A stretch of 12,637 bases of DNA from Methyloprofundus sp. (GTDB lineage: Bacteria; Pseudomonadota; Gammaproteobacteria; Methylococcales; Methylomonadaceae): contig WTCN01000069.1 in the NCBI GenBank assembly GCA_013138555.1, forward strand, positions 1 through 12,637. The letters run 5' to 3'. Shown here one piece after another: positions 8,440-12,637 of this stretch. Each line of letters begins with the position of its first letter. Position 1 is the first letter of the stretch. Made by a program: the position numbers and the translations under genes. The notes under the pieces were generated by a model. It saw only the letters and a program-made list of their open reading frames with translations. It had not been told where the DNA came from and made no database searches.

Positions 8440-8957
8440 GCTATCGATTAAAAATCCAGCTTAGCGTATTACTTTTTTGCTTTAATAGCTGGGCATATGC
8501 CGGGCAGCGATTATTTCAGGTAGAGCTGATTGTGTTTCAGCAACAAGCCCCTAGTTCCGAAATTTTTGAGCAAATAGACACAGAAATTTCTCCCGTAGCA
8601 CGCTATGCACGTGTTAGCCGAGGAAGTAAGACGCTACAGAATGTTTACGATAGACTCAGAAGAGCGAGGGCTTATCAGCCCTTTTATTATCAATCCTGGC
8701 GAATCCCTGTAGGAAGTGGGAGTGTAAGCCTGCCCATTGATATTTCAGGTGTGGATACAGACTTGAACGGCTGGATAAAAGTTCAGCGCGGACATTTATT
8801 ACATATCATAGCTGATTTTGAATTCAGCCCACCTGCCAGTGGGGCCGAGAGTTTGATTTATCGCTTAACAGAAAAAAGGCGGGTATTATTAAATGATGTA
8901 CATTATCTAGATCATCCTGTGTTCGGTGCCGTGGTTAAAGTATCCCCCGTAGAATAG
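8436..8957 (+). CDS. csiV: CsiV-family periplasmic protein
   Basis: 173 aa. A signal peptide spans about residues 1-22, with likely cleavage at AYA-G. It is followed at once by the family signature FQVELIVFQQ and ends with the typical DHPVFGAVVKVSP. In Vibrio cholerae CsiV binds peptidoglycan and, with LpoA, is needed for PBP1A-driven cell-wall synthesis; that role is assumed here from family membership. The protein is on the short side, mostly hydrophilic after the signal. Its ATG overlaps the mfd TGA (ATGA), so it is probably translated by coupling from mfd. I recall mfd-csiV adjacency in other gammaproteobacteria, which supports the call. Confidence 0.82.
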   Translation: MSYRLKIQLSVLLFCFNSWAYAGQRLFQVELIVFQQQAPSSEIFEQIDTEISPVARYARVSRGSKTLQNVYDRLRRARAYQPFYYQSWRIPVGSGSVSLPIDISGVDTDLNGWIKVQRGHLLHIIADFEFSPPASGAESLIYRLTEKRRVLLNDVHYLDHPVFGAVVKVSPVE

Positions 8958-8966
8958 GAGAGCGTC

Positions 8967-9212
8967 ATGAGAATTAAAGGTATTTTATGCTGTCTGGCGG
9001 TGTTAGTCAGTGGCTGTCAAAGTACAGTGGAAAGACCCGCAAATTTAACGGCTTGCCAGGGCGTAAGGCCGCAAGTTTGTACGATGATTTATAAGCCCGT
9101 CTGTGCAATGGAAAAGGAGGGGCAGTTTAGAACCTATGCAAGTGAATGTACAGCGTGTAGTCATGAAGAGGTGGTTGGGTATCAGCAGGGGGAGTGTGTT
9201 GAGGGTGAGTAA
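8967..9212 (+). CDS. Kazal-type protease-inhibitor-like lipoprotein
   Basis: 81 aa. Residues 1-17 are a lipoprotein signal with lipobox LVSGC; Cys17 would be lipidated, and Gln at +2 points to the outer membrane. The mature part has six further cysteines (30, 38, 46, 61, 64, 77) in Kazal order: C38-x7-C46, then Y57-x3-C61-x2-C64 and a final C77, with PVCA and TYASEC as typical motifs. Kazal domains inhibit serine proteases by presenting a rigid loop, usually just after the second or third Cys. The natural target cannot be told, but a periplasmic or surface role against foreign or own proteases is reasonable. AGGAGA lies 6-7 nt before the ATG. It begins 9 nt after csiV and is the third gene of the mfd operon. 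Confidence 0.82.
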   Translation: MRIKGILCCLAVLVSGCQSTVERPANLTACQGVRPQVCTMIYKPVCAMEKEGQFRTYASECTACSHEEVVGYQQGECVEGE

Positions 9213-9241
9213 AGCGGATGTGAATTTAAAACATCTGAGCC

Positions 9242-9264
9242 TGTAGGAGGGGCTTTTAGCCGCG
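9242..9264. repeat. REP-like hairpin (single)
   Basis: TGTAGGAGGGGCTTTTAGCCGCGA. It shares TGTAG..G.GGCTTT.AGCCGC with the right arm of the 1679-1725 doublet read in reverse. The stem GGGGCT/AGCCGC has one G/G mismatch. It stands 30 bp after the Kazal gene and may mark the end of the mfd operon transcript, but no T run follows, so I do not call it a terminator. Confidence 0.6.
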
Positions 9265-9314
9265 ACTAATGAGAGAAGAGTTTCCAATAGAAGTGATTTT
9301 TTCAGGTTTTATTG

Positions 9315-9343
9315 TTGACATAAATTTTAAAATAAATTATAAA
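9315..9343 (+). promoter_or_regulatory. near-consensus sigma-70 promoter
   Basis: A perfect -35 TTGACA (9315-9320), 17 bp of AT-rich spacer, then TATAAA (9338-9343; 5 of 6 matches). This is one of the best-looking promoters in the window. Transcription would begin near 9350 and read through the hexamer array toward the 119-codon frame. A second TTGACA at 9344-9349 has no matching -10. The AT-rich context raises the chance of coincidental boxes. Confidence 0.55.
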
Positions 9344-9365
9344 TTGACATAGTTTTTTTGTTAGT

Positions 9366-9555
9366 TTGCCTTTTTAATATGGATAATATCAATATATGAG
9401 GCAAATTGACAAGATAAATGAGATAGTAGGTAAACTTGCCTGATTTTCAGGTCAATACCGTGGGAAAAATAAGGCAAAAGGTCGTGATATTAGTATCAAG
9501 GTAAATATGCCTGAATTGTCGGTTAGTACTGTGGAATATTGGGGTGTTTTTGCCT
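9366..9555. repeat. regularly spaced TTGCCT/AGGCAA array
   Basis: Six copies of one hexamer or a one-base variant: TTGCCT 9366, AGGCAA 9399, TTGCCT 9436, AGGCAA 9472, aTGCCT 9507 and TTGCCT 9550. The steps are 33, 37, 36, 35 and 43 bp, and orientation alternates for the first five. Two longer units start at 9399 and 9472. Within them, AGGTAAA..TGCCTGA and the following 22 nt agree at about 28 of 38 positions (9428 versus 9499). A small hairpin CCTGA-TTT-TCAGG is at 9439-9451. The array lies between a strong promoter and the 119-codon frame, so it could be a regulator-binding array or a folded leader RNA. It could also be a decayed repeat. Confidence 0.45.
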
Positions 9556-9560
9556 GCTAA
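9396..9560 (+). pseudogene. 54-codon open frame broken by one TGA
   Basis: From ATG 9396 the frame reads MRQIDKINEIVGKLA, then TGA at 9441-9443, and continues open with FSGQYRGKNKAKGRDISIKV through MPELSVSTVEYWGVFAC to TAA at 9558-9560. No homologue is recognised and there is only a weak GGA element upstream. Either it is a 15-codon leader peptide followed by chance open sequence, or a decayed small gene. It overlaps the hexamer array. Low confidence that it was ever coding. Confidence 0.2.
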
Positions 9561-9898
9561 TAATATTGTTAGGTTTACTTGATAAAATACTGAAATACAT
9601 TAAAGAATTGGATCATGTTTCATTCCAAGAATTATCCAGAGAAATAAAAGGTTTTAGTGGTGAGTTTCCAATGCCTCTACCAGATTATGAAAATATTATT
9701 ATCTGGCATAGCCTGTCTCAGGAAGCTGGTAAAGCATTAATTGAACTTTTAATTGCTGAAGATATTTTTGTCCATCCATTTGATAGTAAGTTTGCAACTC
9801 TTGAAGGTGGAGAATTCCCTAGCTACCCAATAGCTGCCAGTTTAAAAAACTTCAAAACCACTCACTGGTTTCCTATGACGCTTTCTTGTAAGCCATAG
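9539..9898 (+). CDS. hypothetical protein, start uncertain
   Basis: Open for 119 codons from TTG 9539, with no ATG before codon 44. A second TTG at 9566 gives an N-terminus LLGLLDKILKYIKEL, which looks more natural; neither TTG has a convincing Shine-Dalgarno. I do not recognise the family. The composition looks genuinely coding: an amphipathic helix (DKILKYIKEL), then FQELSREIKGF, a short PMPLPDYENIIIW strand, a helix SQEAGKALIELLIAED, and strand IFVHPFDSKF. Helix-helix-helix-strand order is compatible with a small winged-helix DNA-binding fold, but that is inference. The missing ATG may mean the true 5' end was lost. It is probably transcribed from 9315-9343 and is followed within 10 bp by a terminator-like inverted repeat. 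Confidence 0.5.
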   Translation: MGCFCLLIILLGLLDKILKYIKELDHVSFQELSREIKGFSGEFPMPLPDYENIIIWHSLSQEAGKALIELLIAEDIFVHPFDSKFATLEGGEFPSYPIAASLKNFKTTHWFPMTLSCKP

Positions 9899-9905
9899 CA
9901 CGTAG

Positions 9906-9954
9906 GCTGGGTTAGCTTATTGAGCTCCGCGAAATAACGTAACCCAGCATTTTT
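9906..9954 (+). terminator. GCTGGGTTA...TAACCCAGC stem with T run
   Basis: A perfect 9-bp inverted repeat (9906-9914 and 9940-9948) with a 25-nt interior, followed by ATTTTT (9949-9954). It starts 8 bp after the 119-codon frame's stop and could end its transcript. The sequence belongs to a type (GTAGGCTGGGTTA...TAACCCAGC) that I recall recurring between genes in many bacterial genomes, so it may be a dispersed repeat co-opted as terminator. The interior is long for a classical terminator. Confidence 0.5.
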
Positions 9955-10007
9955 GTCGTTGCCACTATGCCTCGTTCCCCCTTTATTTACTTTATATTGA
10001 AAGGATT

Positions 10008-10151
10008 TCAAGGGGTCAACCAGTTTGGTTGTTCTTTATGGCTCGTTTATCAAGAATAGTAATTCCTAATATCGAGAGTAACGCGGCTTTCAGTGCGTGG
10101 AGGGGATAGGAAAAGTCAAGAATTTCAAAATCAAGCTGGCTGACCCCTTGA
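10008..10151. mobile_element. scar of a REP-associated transposase element
   Basis: A 144-bp block bounded by TCAAGGGGTCAACCAG (10008-10023) and its inverted copy CTGGCTGACCCCTTGA (10136-10151), matching at 15 of 16 positions. Inside is a short frame beginning MARLSRIVIP, like the N-terminus of RAYT transposases (typically MARLPRLVIPG or similar). GGGGTCA-type ends are, to my recollection, common around RAYT genes. The most economical reading is a RAYT insertion that lost nearly all its coding sequence. The flanks 9955-10007 and 10152-10249 show no gene. Confidence 0.5.
10038..10109 (+). pseudogene. RAYT transposase remnant, N-terminal codons only
   Basis: The frame ATG 10038 to TAG 10107-10109 encodes MARLSRIVIPNIE and then ten unrelated residues. 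The first ten or so match the hallmark start of REP-associated tyrosine transposases (Y1/HUH family, COG1943). The catalytic H-U-H and Tyr parts, expected about 50 and 150 residues further on, are absent. An internal deletion appears to run from about 10077 to near the right inverted repeat. It is not functional. Confidence 0.45.
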
Positions 10152-10249
10152 TTTGGAAAATATGCAGAAAAATACCAGGGATAAAATGAACCTGTGCATT
10201 TAATAGATATAGAGTTCAGTAAAGAGCAGTGCAGGGTACTTGTGGAAAA

Positions 10250-11059
10250 TCAGAGGTGGTCAAGTAAATTTAATAAGCCCATATAATAAACAAGCTGATT
10301 TTTGTTGATTTTGGCTTGGCCATTAAGTTCTACTTCGGAAAATTTTTCACGGGTATGGCGCAATACTTTATCCAGATATCTGACCTCGGTTTCTAGTTCC
10401 AGAGCAATGGTCTTCATGCTTTTGCCTGCGCTTAAACCGCGTAATAAGCCTTTTTCTTTTGTGGTTAGTTTTTCTATTAATGGCTGTATGAAGGGGTTTA
10501 CAAGGAATGACTTGGATAATACGGCACTATGAAAAAGCTGGGTACATAGTTGCAGTTGTTCAAGGTTGACGGCTTTAAGTTTGCCATACAGGCGGTCATT
10601 TTCACTACTGATAAAGCTCGCCCCAGCAATGCCTCGGTTATCAGACATGGTGGGAATAGTAATGCCATGCATGATCTGATAATCCTCACGTGCGGTCACA
10701 ATGGTGCCTTGCTCTACTTTATTCATTTTTCCCTTGTGAATTTCTTCCCACCAGTCAAAAGGTGTTAGCTCACCTTTTTCAATTGCCTTTATTGCGGGGT
10801 CATGCTGGTAGAAGCAAGCGTCCATATAGTGGTCAAGATACTTAGGGCTATAGTTCTCAGAAACCAGATAAACCGGGGCATGAGGAAAGTTAGTATCTAG
10901 GGAGATGCGTGGAATAAAAGTATATAGCGCGCCTTCAAAGCCTAATTTAATAACATGCTGTTCAAATGCTGAAAATGCTTCATTAATATTTCGTGCTTGA
11001 TAGAGTGCTTCTACAAACTGCCCAAGGTATGTGTGGTGGTTAGCTATAGCCAGAGACAT
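10250..11059 (-). CDS. LuxR-family regulator with autoinducer-binding domain (solo)
   Basis: 269 aa. Residues about 15-185 form an autoinducer-binding domain; about 197-265 a LuxR/GerE-type helix-turn-helix. Ligand-pocket positions (WYDPWG in TraR) read as Tyr74, Tyr78, Asp87, Pro88, Trp103 and Gly132 (YYDPWG), with spacing Y-x3-Y-x8-DP as in AHL receptors. The HTH begins canonically (KLTTKEKGLLRGLSAGKS, 197-214). Its recognition part, ELETEVRYLDKVLRHTREKF, departs from the usual SxxTVxxHxxNIxxKL, and a NGQAKINKN stretch follows. No luxI lies in the window. The signal could be an acyl-homoserine lactone or a different small molecule. The start ATG at 11059 is preceded by GGGGA about 9 nt upstream. 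It is on the same strand as the RDD gene, 161 bp downstream of it, so probably separately transcribed. Confidence 0.8.
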   Translation of the reverse strand: MSLAIANHHTYLGQFVEALYQARNINEAFSAFEQHVIKLGFEGALYTFIPRISLDTNFPHAPVYLVSENYSPKYLDHYMDACFYQHDPAIKAIEKGELTPFDWWEEIHKGKMNKVEQGTIVTAREDYQIMHGITIPTMSDNRGIAGASFISSENDRLYGKLKAVNLEQLQLCTQLFHSAVLSKSFLVNPFIQPLIEKLTTKEKGLLRGLSAGKSMKTIALELETEVRYLDKVLRHTREKFSEVELNGQAKINKNQLVYYMGLLNLLDHL

Positions 11060-11220
11060 CTTTAATTTTCCCCAGATAGTTGTTTAATAAGACGAATACT
11101 ATAAATATAGCACTATTATTAAAAAATGTGGCTAGTATAGGGTTTATAGGAGAAAATCCAATGAGAAAAATGCTACGCTATTCTACTTGTTAATACTAAG
11201 GTCTATGAGGATGTATTTTT

Positions 11221-11688
11221 CTATTCGATTGAGCCTTCTGTTATATCAGACTGGCTTTCAAGAAATATAATAACTGACTTTGAGCTTAAATCATGCCAGG
11301 TTTTACTATCCTTTTGCCAGATGCGCCAGAAAAAACCTAAACCTAATGCAAGCCATGAGCAGCAGGCGATCAGATAGCGTATAAATGCCTGTTTCCAGCT
11401 TATATCTATTTGTTGCTCGTTAATCAGGCGTAATTTCCAGACACGTAGACCGAGTGTCTGGCCGCCATGTGTCCAGAACCAGCCATAAAATATAAAGCTG
11501 ACAGACAGTAAATATAAAGGGAAGAAAAAAGTTGATTGTATTGCTTCGCCTTGATTGAACGGGAGTAGTATTGCCGTGGCAAAAAAGAATAAGGCAATGA
11601 CTAATATCAGATCATAAAAAATGGCGGCAAGATAACGAAAAAAACCTGGTTTTGCAGGGGAACCAGGCTCTTGAGTTTGTTCAGTCAA
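11221..11688 (-). CDS. RDD family membrane protein
   Basis: 155 aa. Predicted membrane segments are at about 18-43, 52-72 and 102-122. The family's defining polar residues are visible as Arg18 and Asp26 in the first segment (RYLAAIFYD) and Asp133 in TWHDLSSKSVI near the end; GQTLGLRVWKLRL (76-88) is the usual linker motif. RDD proteins are inner-membrane proteins, some linked to Na+/H+ or compatible-solute transport, most uncharacterised. The start is TTG at 11688: an in-frame TAG lies 21 nt before it and no ATG precedes the RDD domain. The TTG follows the stop of the upstream microprotein gene by a single base, so translation is probably coupled to it. Confidence 0.88.
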   Translation of the reverse strand: MTEQTQEPGSPAKPGFFRYLAAIFYDLILVIALFFFATAILLPFNQGEAIQSTFFFPLYLLSVSFIFYGWFWTHGGQTLGLRVWKLRLINEQQIDISWKQAFIRYLIACCSWLALGLGFFWRIWQKDSKTWHDLSSKSVIIFLESQSDITEGSIE

Positions 11689-11689
11689 A

Positions 11690-11869
11690 TTAAATTTTAA
11701 ATATAGCTAGCTTTTGACCTAGGAATAGGCAGTAAGCAATTAAAATAGCGAACATTCCCAATGAGAATATAAAAGGTGGCTTATGAAAAAGCAAGATAAA
11801 AAGGTCTGATATAGCAATACTTGCCATAAAAGGATTGTCTAGTAGAGCACTGAAAAATTTTTTAAGCAT
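11690..11869 (-). CDS. 59-aa membrane microprotein
   Basis: MLKKFFSALLDNPFMASIAI... to ...GQKLAIFKI. A basic N-terminus is followed by two hydrophobic stretches, about 15-27 and 32-50, separated by HKPPF. That predicts one hairpin or a single long membrane segment. I recognise no family. Support for translation is strong for so short a frame: AGGGGG 6-7 nt before the ATG, a sigma-70 promoter (11914-11942) with a leader of about 38 nt, and a stop codon (11692-11690) one base ahead of the TTG start of the RDD gene. It is the first gene of a two-gene operon. A role as an RDD partner or subunit is inference from this coupling. Confidence 0.75.
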   Translation of the reverse strand: MLKKFFSALLDNPFMASIAISDLFILLFHKPPFIFSLGMFAILIAYCLFLGQKLAIFKI

Positions 11870-11913
11870 TGGTTACCCCCTCTGTCCTGAACTCACTTAT
11901 CTTAAGGATTATA

Positions 11914-11942
11914 ATTATAGAGTGAGTAAAAAGTTTATTCAA
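11914..11942 (-). promoter_or_regulatory. sigma-70 promoter for microprotein-RDD operon
   Basis: On the minus strand, TTGAAT (11942-11937), exactly 17 bp, then a perfect TATAAT (11919-11914), with a second TATAAT directly after (11913-11908). The predicted transcript start is near 11907, giving a short leader to the ATG at 11869. Confidence 0.6.
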
Positions 11943-12044
11943 ATATTATATAGCGATAGGTGATTCTACTATATAATTTATCTTAATTGTAAAAAAATCC
12001 GTAAATATTGGGAGTTTTTTATTTAGCAAGGTGCATGATATATT

Positions 12045-12073
12045 TTGACGGTCGTAGCGGGGCAGAGTGTAAC
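12045..12073 (+). promoter_or_regulatory. possible pcnB promoter
   Basis: TTGACG (12045-12050), 17 bp, TGTAAC (12068-12073): 5 of 6 and 4 of 6 matches. It would give pcnB a leader of nearly 300 nt containing the palindrome, mini-ORF and hairpin below. The rest of 11943-12374 has no gene I can support. Confidence 0.3.
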
Positions 12074-12151
12074 TTCTTGAAAAACATGTGGTAAAACTTG
12101 CTGAATATATTGATAATAACTGAGGAGTTTACGCGTCGTTAAAGTTCTGCC

Positions 12152-12166
12152 GTATTAATTTAATAC
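12152..12166. promoter_or_regulatory. perfect palindrome in pcnB leader
   Basis: GTATTAA-T-TTAATAC, a 7-bp perfect inverted repeat with a one-base centre. It could be an operator or an RNA hairpin base; it lies 13 bp before the mini-ORF. No regulator can be named. Confidence 0.3.
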
Positions 12167-12178
12167 AGGAAAAATATC

Positions 12179-12223
12179 ATGCTGGTTTTGCTCCAGTGCT
12201 TTGCATCGCTGCCATTAAGTTAA
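12179..12223 (+). CDS. possible 14-aa leader peptide upstream of pcnB
   Basis: MLVLLQCFASLPLS then TAA, with AGGA about 9 nt upstream of the ATG. A CTGG/CCAG hairpin (12182-12196) lies inside it. Its position in the pcnB leader, before a second hairpin, is the reason to note it. Frames this short occur by chance. Confidence 0.2.
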   Translation: MLVLLQCFASLPLS

Positions 12224-12262
12224 GGTGACAGGGTAGGGTGCGCTGATTGATGTGCCTCCTAA

Positions 12263-12280
12263 CGCCATATTAATGTGGCG
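12263..12280 (+). promoter_or_regulatory. hairpin in pcnB leader
   Basis: CGCCATATTAATGTGGCG folds into a 7-bp stem with one U:G pair and a 4-nt loop. No T run follows, so it is not a terminator; it may shape the leader RNA. Confidence 0.35.
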
Positions 12281-12374
12281 GTGATGCTTTGAGGGTCGTT
12301 CTGACCTGGTTTTAAGCAATGCGATTGAGGAGCCTGGTTTTGATGCTTATCATTATAAGAAAAGGAAGAGAGCC

Positions 12375-12637
12375 ATTTTAAGTTTTTTTAAAAAAATAAT
12401 AAATAAAGCGAAAAGTGAAGACGATGCAGTTCCACCCCTGGTTGCAGAGAAAAAAAAGGGGCTGGAACCGAGAATTTATACTCGTCCAGAGCATAATATA
12501 TCGCGTGATCAAATTAGTAGCAATGCCTTAAAGGTTTTGTATCGCTTAAAAAATGAAGGCTATGAAGCTTATCTGGTCGGCGGCTGTGTCAGGGATTTAT
12601 TACTGGGGCGTGAGCCAAAAGATTTTGATGTTGCAAC
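12375..12637 (+). CDS. pcnB: poly(A) polymerase PcnB, 5' part, ATT start
   Basis: 87 codons, cut by the window's right edge. PcnB adds 3' poly(A) tails to RNA, which promotes RNA decay and controls small RNAs and plasmid copy number. The N-terminal extension is basic and hydrophobic (LSFFKKIINKAK). The core begins IYTRPEHNISRDQISSNALK at 34-53, followed by the nucleotidyltransferase motif LVGG-C-VRD (67-74) and the catalytic Asp pair D83-F-D85. The frame has no ATG, GTG or TTG between the upstream TGA (12282-12284) and codon 55, already inside the conserved core. AAGGA(AGAG) stands 8 nt before the ATT at 12375, giving an N-terminus fMet-LSFFKK. E. coli pcnB is a documented case of AUU initiation that limits its expression, so I choose this start. 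Neighbouring folK could follow outside the window. Confidence 0.92.
   Translation, partial: MLSFFKKIINKAKSEDDAVPPLVAEKKKGLEPRIYTRPEHNISRDQISSNALKVLYRLKNEGYEAYLVGGCVRDLLLGREPKDFDVA

Noticed and set aside
9366..9555. CRISPR array
   Set aside because: The ~36-bp steps are suggestive, but repeats are hexamers in alternating orientation without conserved long repeats or unique spacers, and no cas gene is present.
11161..11193. Ten-codon frame MRKMLRYSTC with an AGGAG site 7-8 nt upstream
   Set aside because: Good ribosome binding site but far too short to support by itself; it sits in the spacer between luxR and RDD genes, on the strand opposite to both, with no promoter I trust.
12230..12340. 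Possible riboswitch in the pcnB leader (GGTGC..., CTGACCTGGTTTTAAGC...)
   Set aside because: Loosely recalls TPP and other riboswitch text, but the conserved core bases and stems are not there.
12285..12374. Upstream extension of the pcnB frame (residues reading DLVLSNAIEEPGFDAYHYKK)
   Set aside because: Open in frame and protein-like, but contains no ATG, GTG or TTG and does not resemble PcnB N-termini; the Shine-Dalgarno lies inside it just before ATT 12375.

Overview
The window reads as chromosome of a gammaproteobacterium. It carries a monomeric NADP-isocitrate dehydrogenase, YaeQ, Mfd, CsiV and PcnB, all with close gammaproteobacterial character, in a moderately AT-rich background with very AT-rich spacers. 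REP-like hairpins of the TGTAG...GGCTTTAGCCGC kind and the GCTGGGTTA...TAACCCAGC stem-loop fit genomes such as gammaproteobacterial methanotrophs (Methylococcales). That placement is inference from repeat style and protein flavour; no methane-oxidation gene is present. I found no tRNA, rRNA or CRISPR array and no intact transposase.

Layout: positions 1-399 are a non-coding, AT-rich edge with one REP-like hairpin. A membrane-anchored sulfotransferase-family gene (400-1551, minus, TTG start) is divergent from icd (1989-4211, plus). Their spacer holds a roughly 125-bp MITE-like inverted-repeat element with a REP doublet at its centre, and a good sigma-70 promoter for icd. icd and yaeQ (4293-4835, minus) converge on a strong hairpin. 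mfd (4984-8439), csiV (8436-8957) and a small Kazal-type lipoprotein gene (8967-9212) form a tight plus-strand operon of DNA repair, cell-wall synthesis and envelope protection.

The accessory-looking part is 9213-10249. It has another REP-like hairpin, a near-consensus promoter, a run of TTGCCT/AGGCAA hexamers about 36 bp apart in mostly alternating orientation, an open frame broken by one TGA, an unrecognised 119-codon frame with no ATG start, a terminator-like inverted repeat, and a 144-bp scar that appears to be the remains of a REP-associated tyrosine transposase (RAYT). The joint presence of REP elements and a RAYT scar suggests past REP mobilisation here.

The right part holds an orphan LuxR-type regulator with an autoinducer-binding domain (10250-11059, minus; no luxI in the window), an RDD membrane protein (11221-11688, minus), and immediately upstream a 59-aa membrane microprotein (11690-11869, minus). 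That microprotein has its own strong promoter and ribosome binding site, and its stop codon lies one base from the RDD gene's TTG start. The window ends in the 5' part of pcnB (12375 onward, plus), which appears to start at the rare codon ATT, as established knowledge reports for E. coli pcnB. Its long leader carries a perfect palindrome, a mini-ORF and a hairpin.

I do not see a complete new multi-gene system. The best candidates for new biology are the hexamer-array locus at 9315-9898, the microprotein-RDD pair, the LuxR solo, and the pcnB start and leader.
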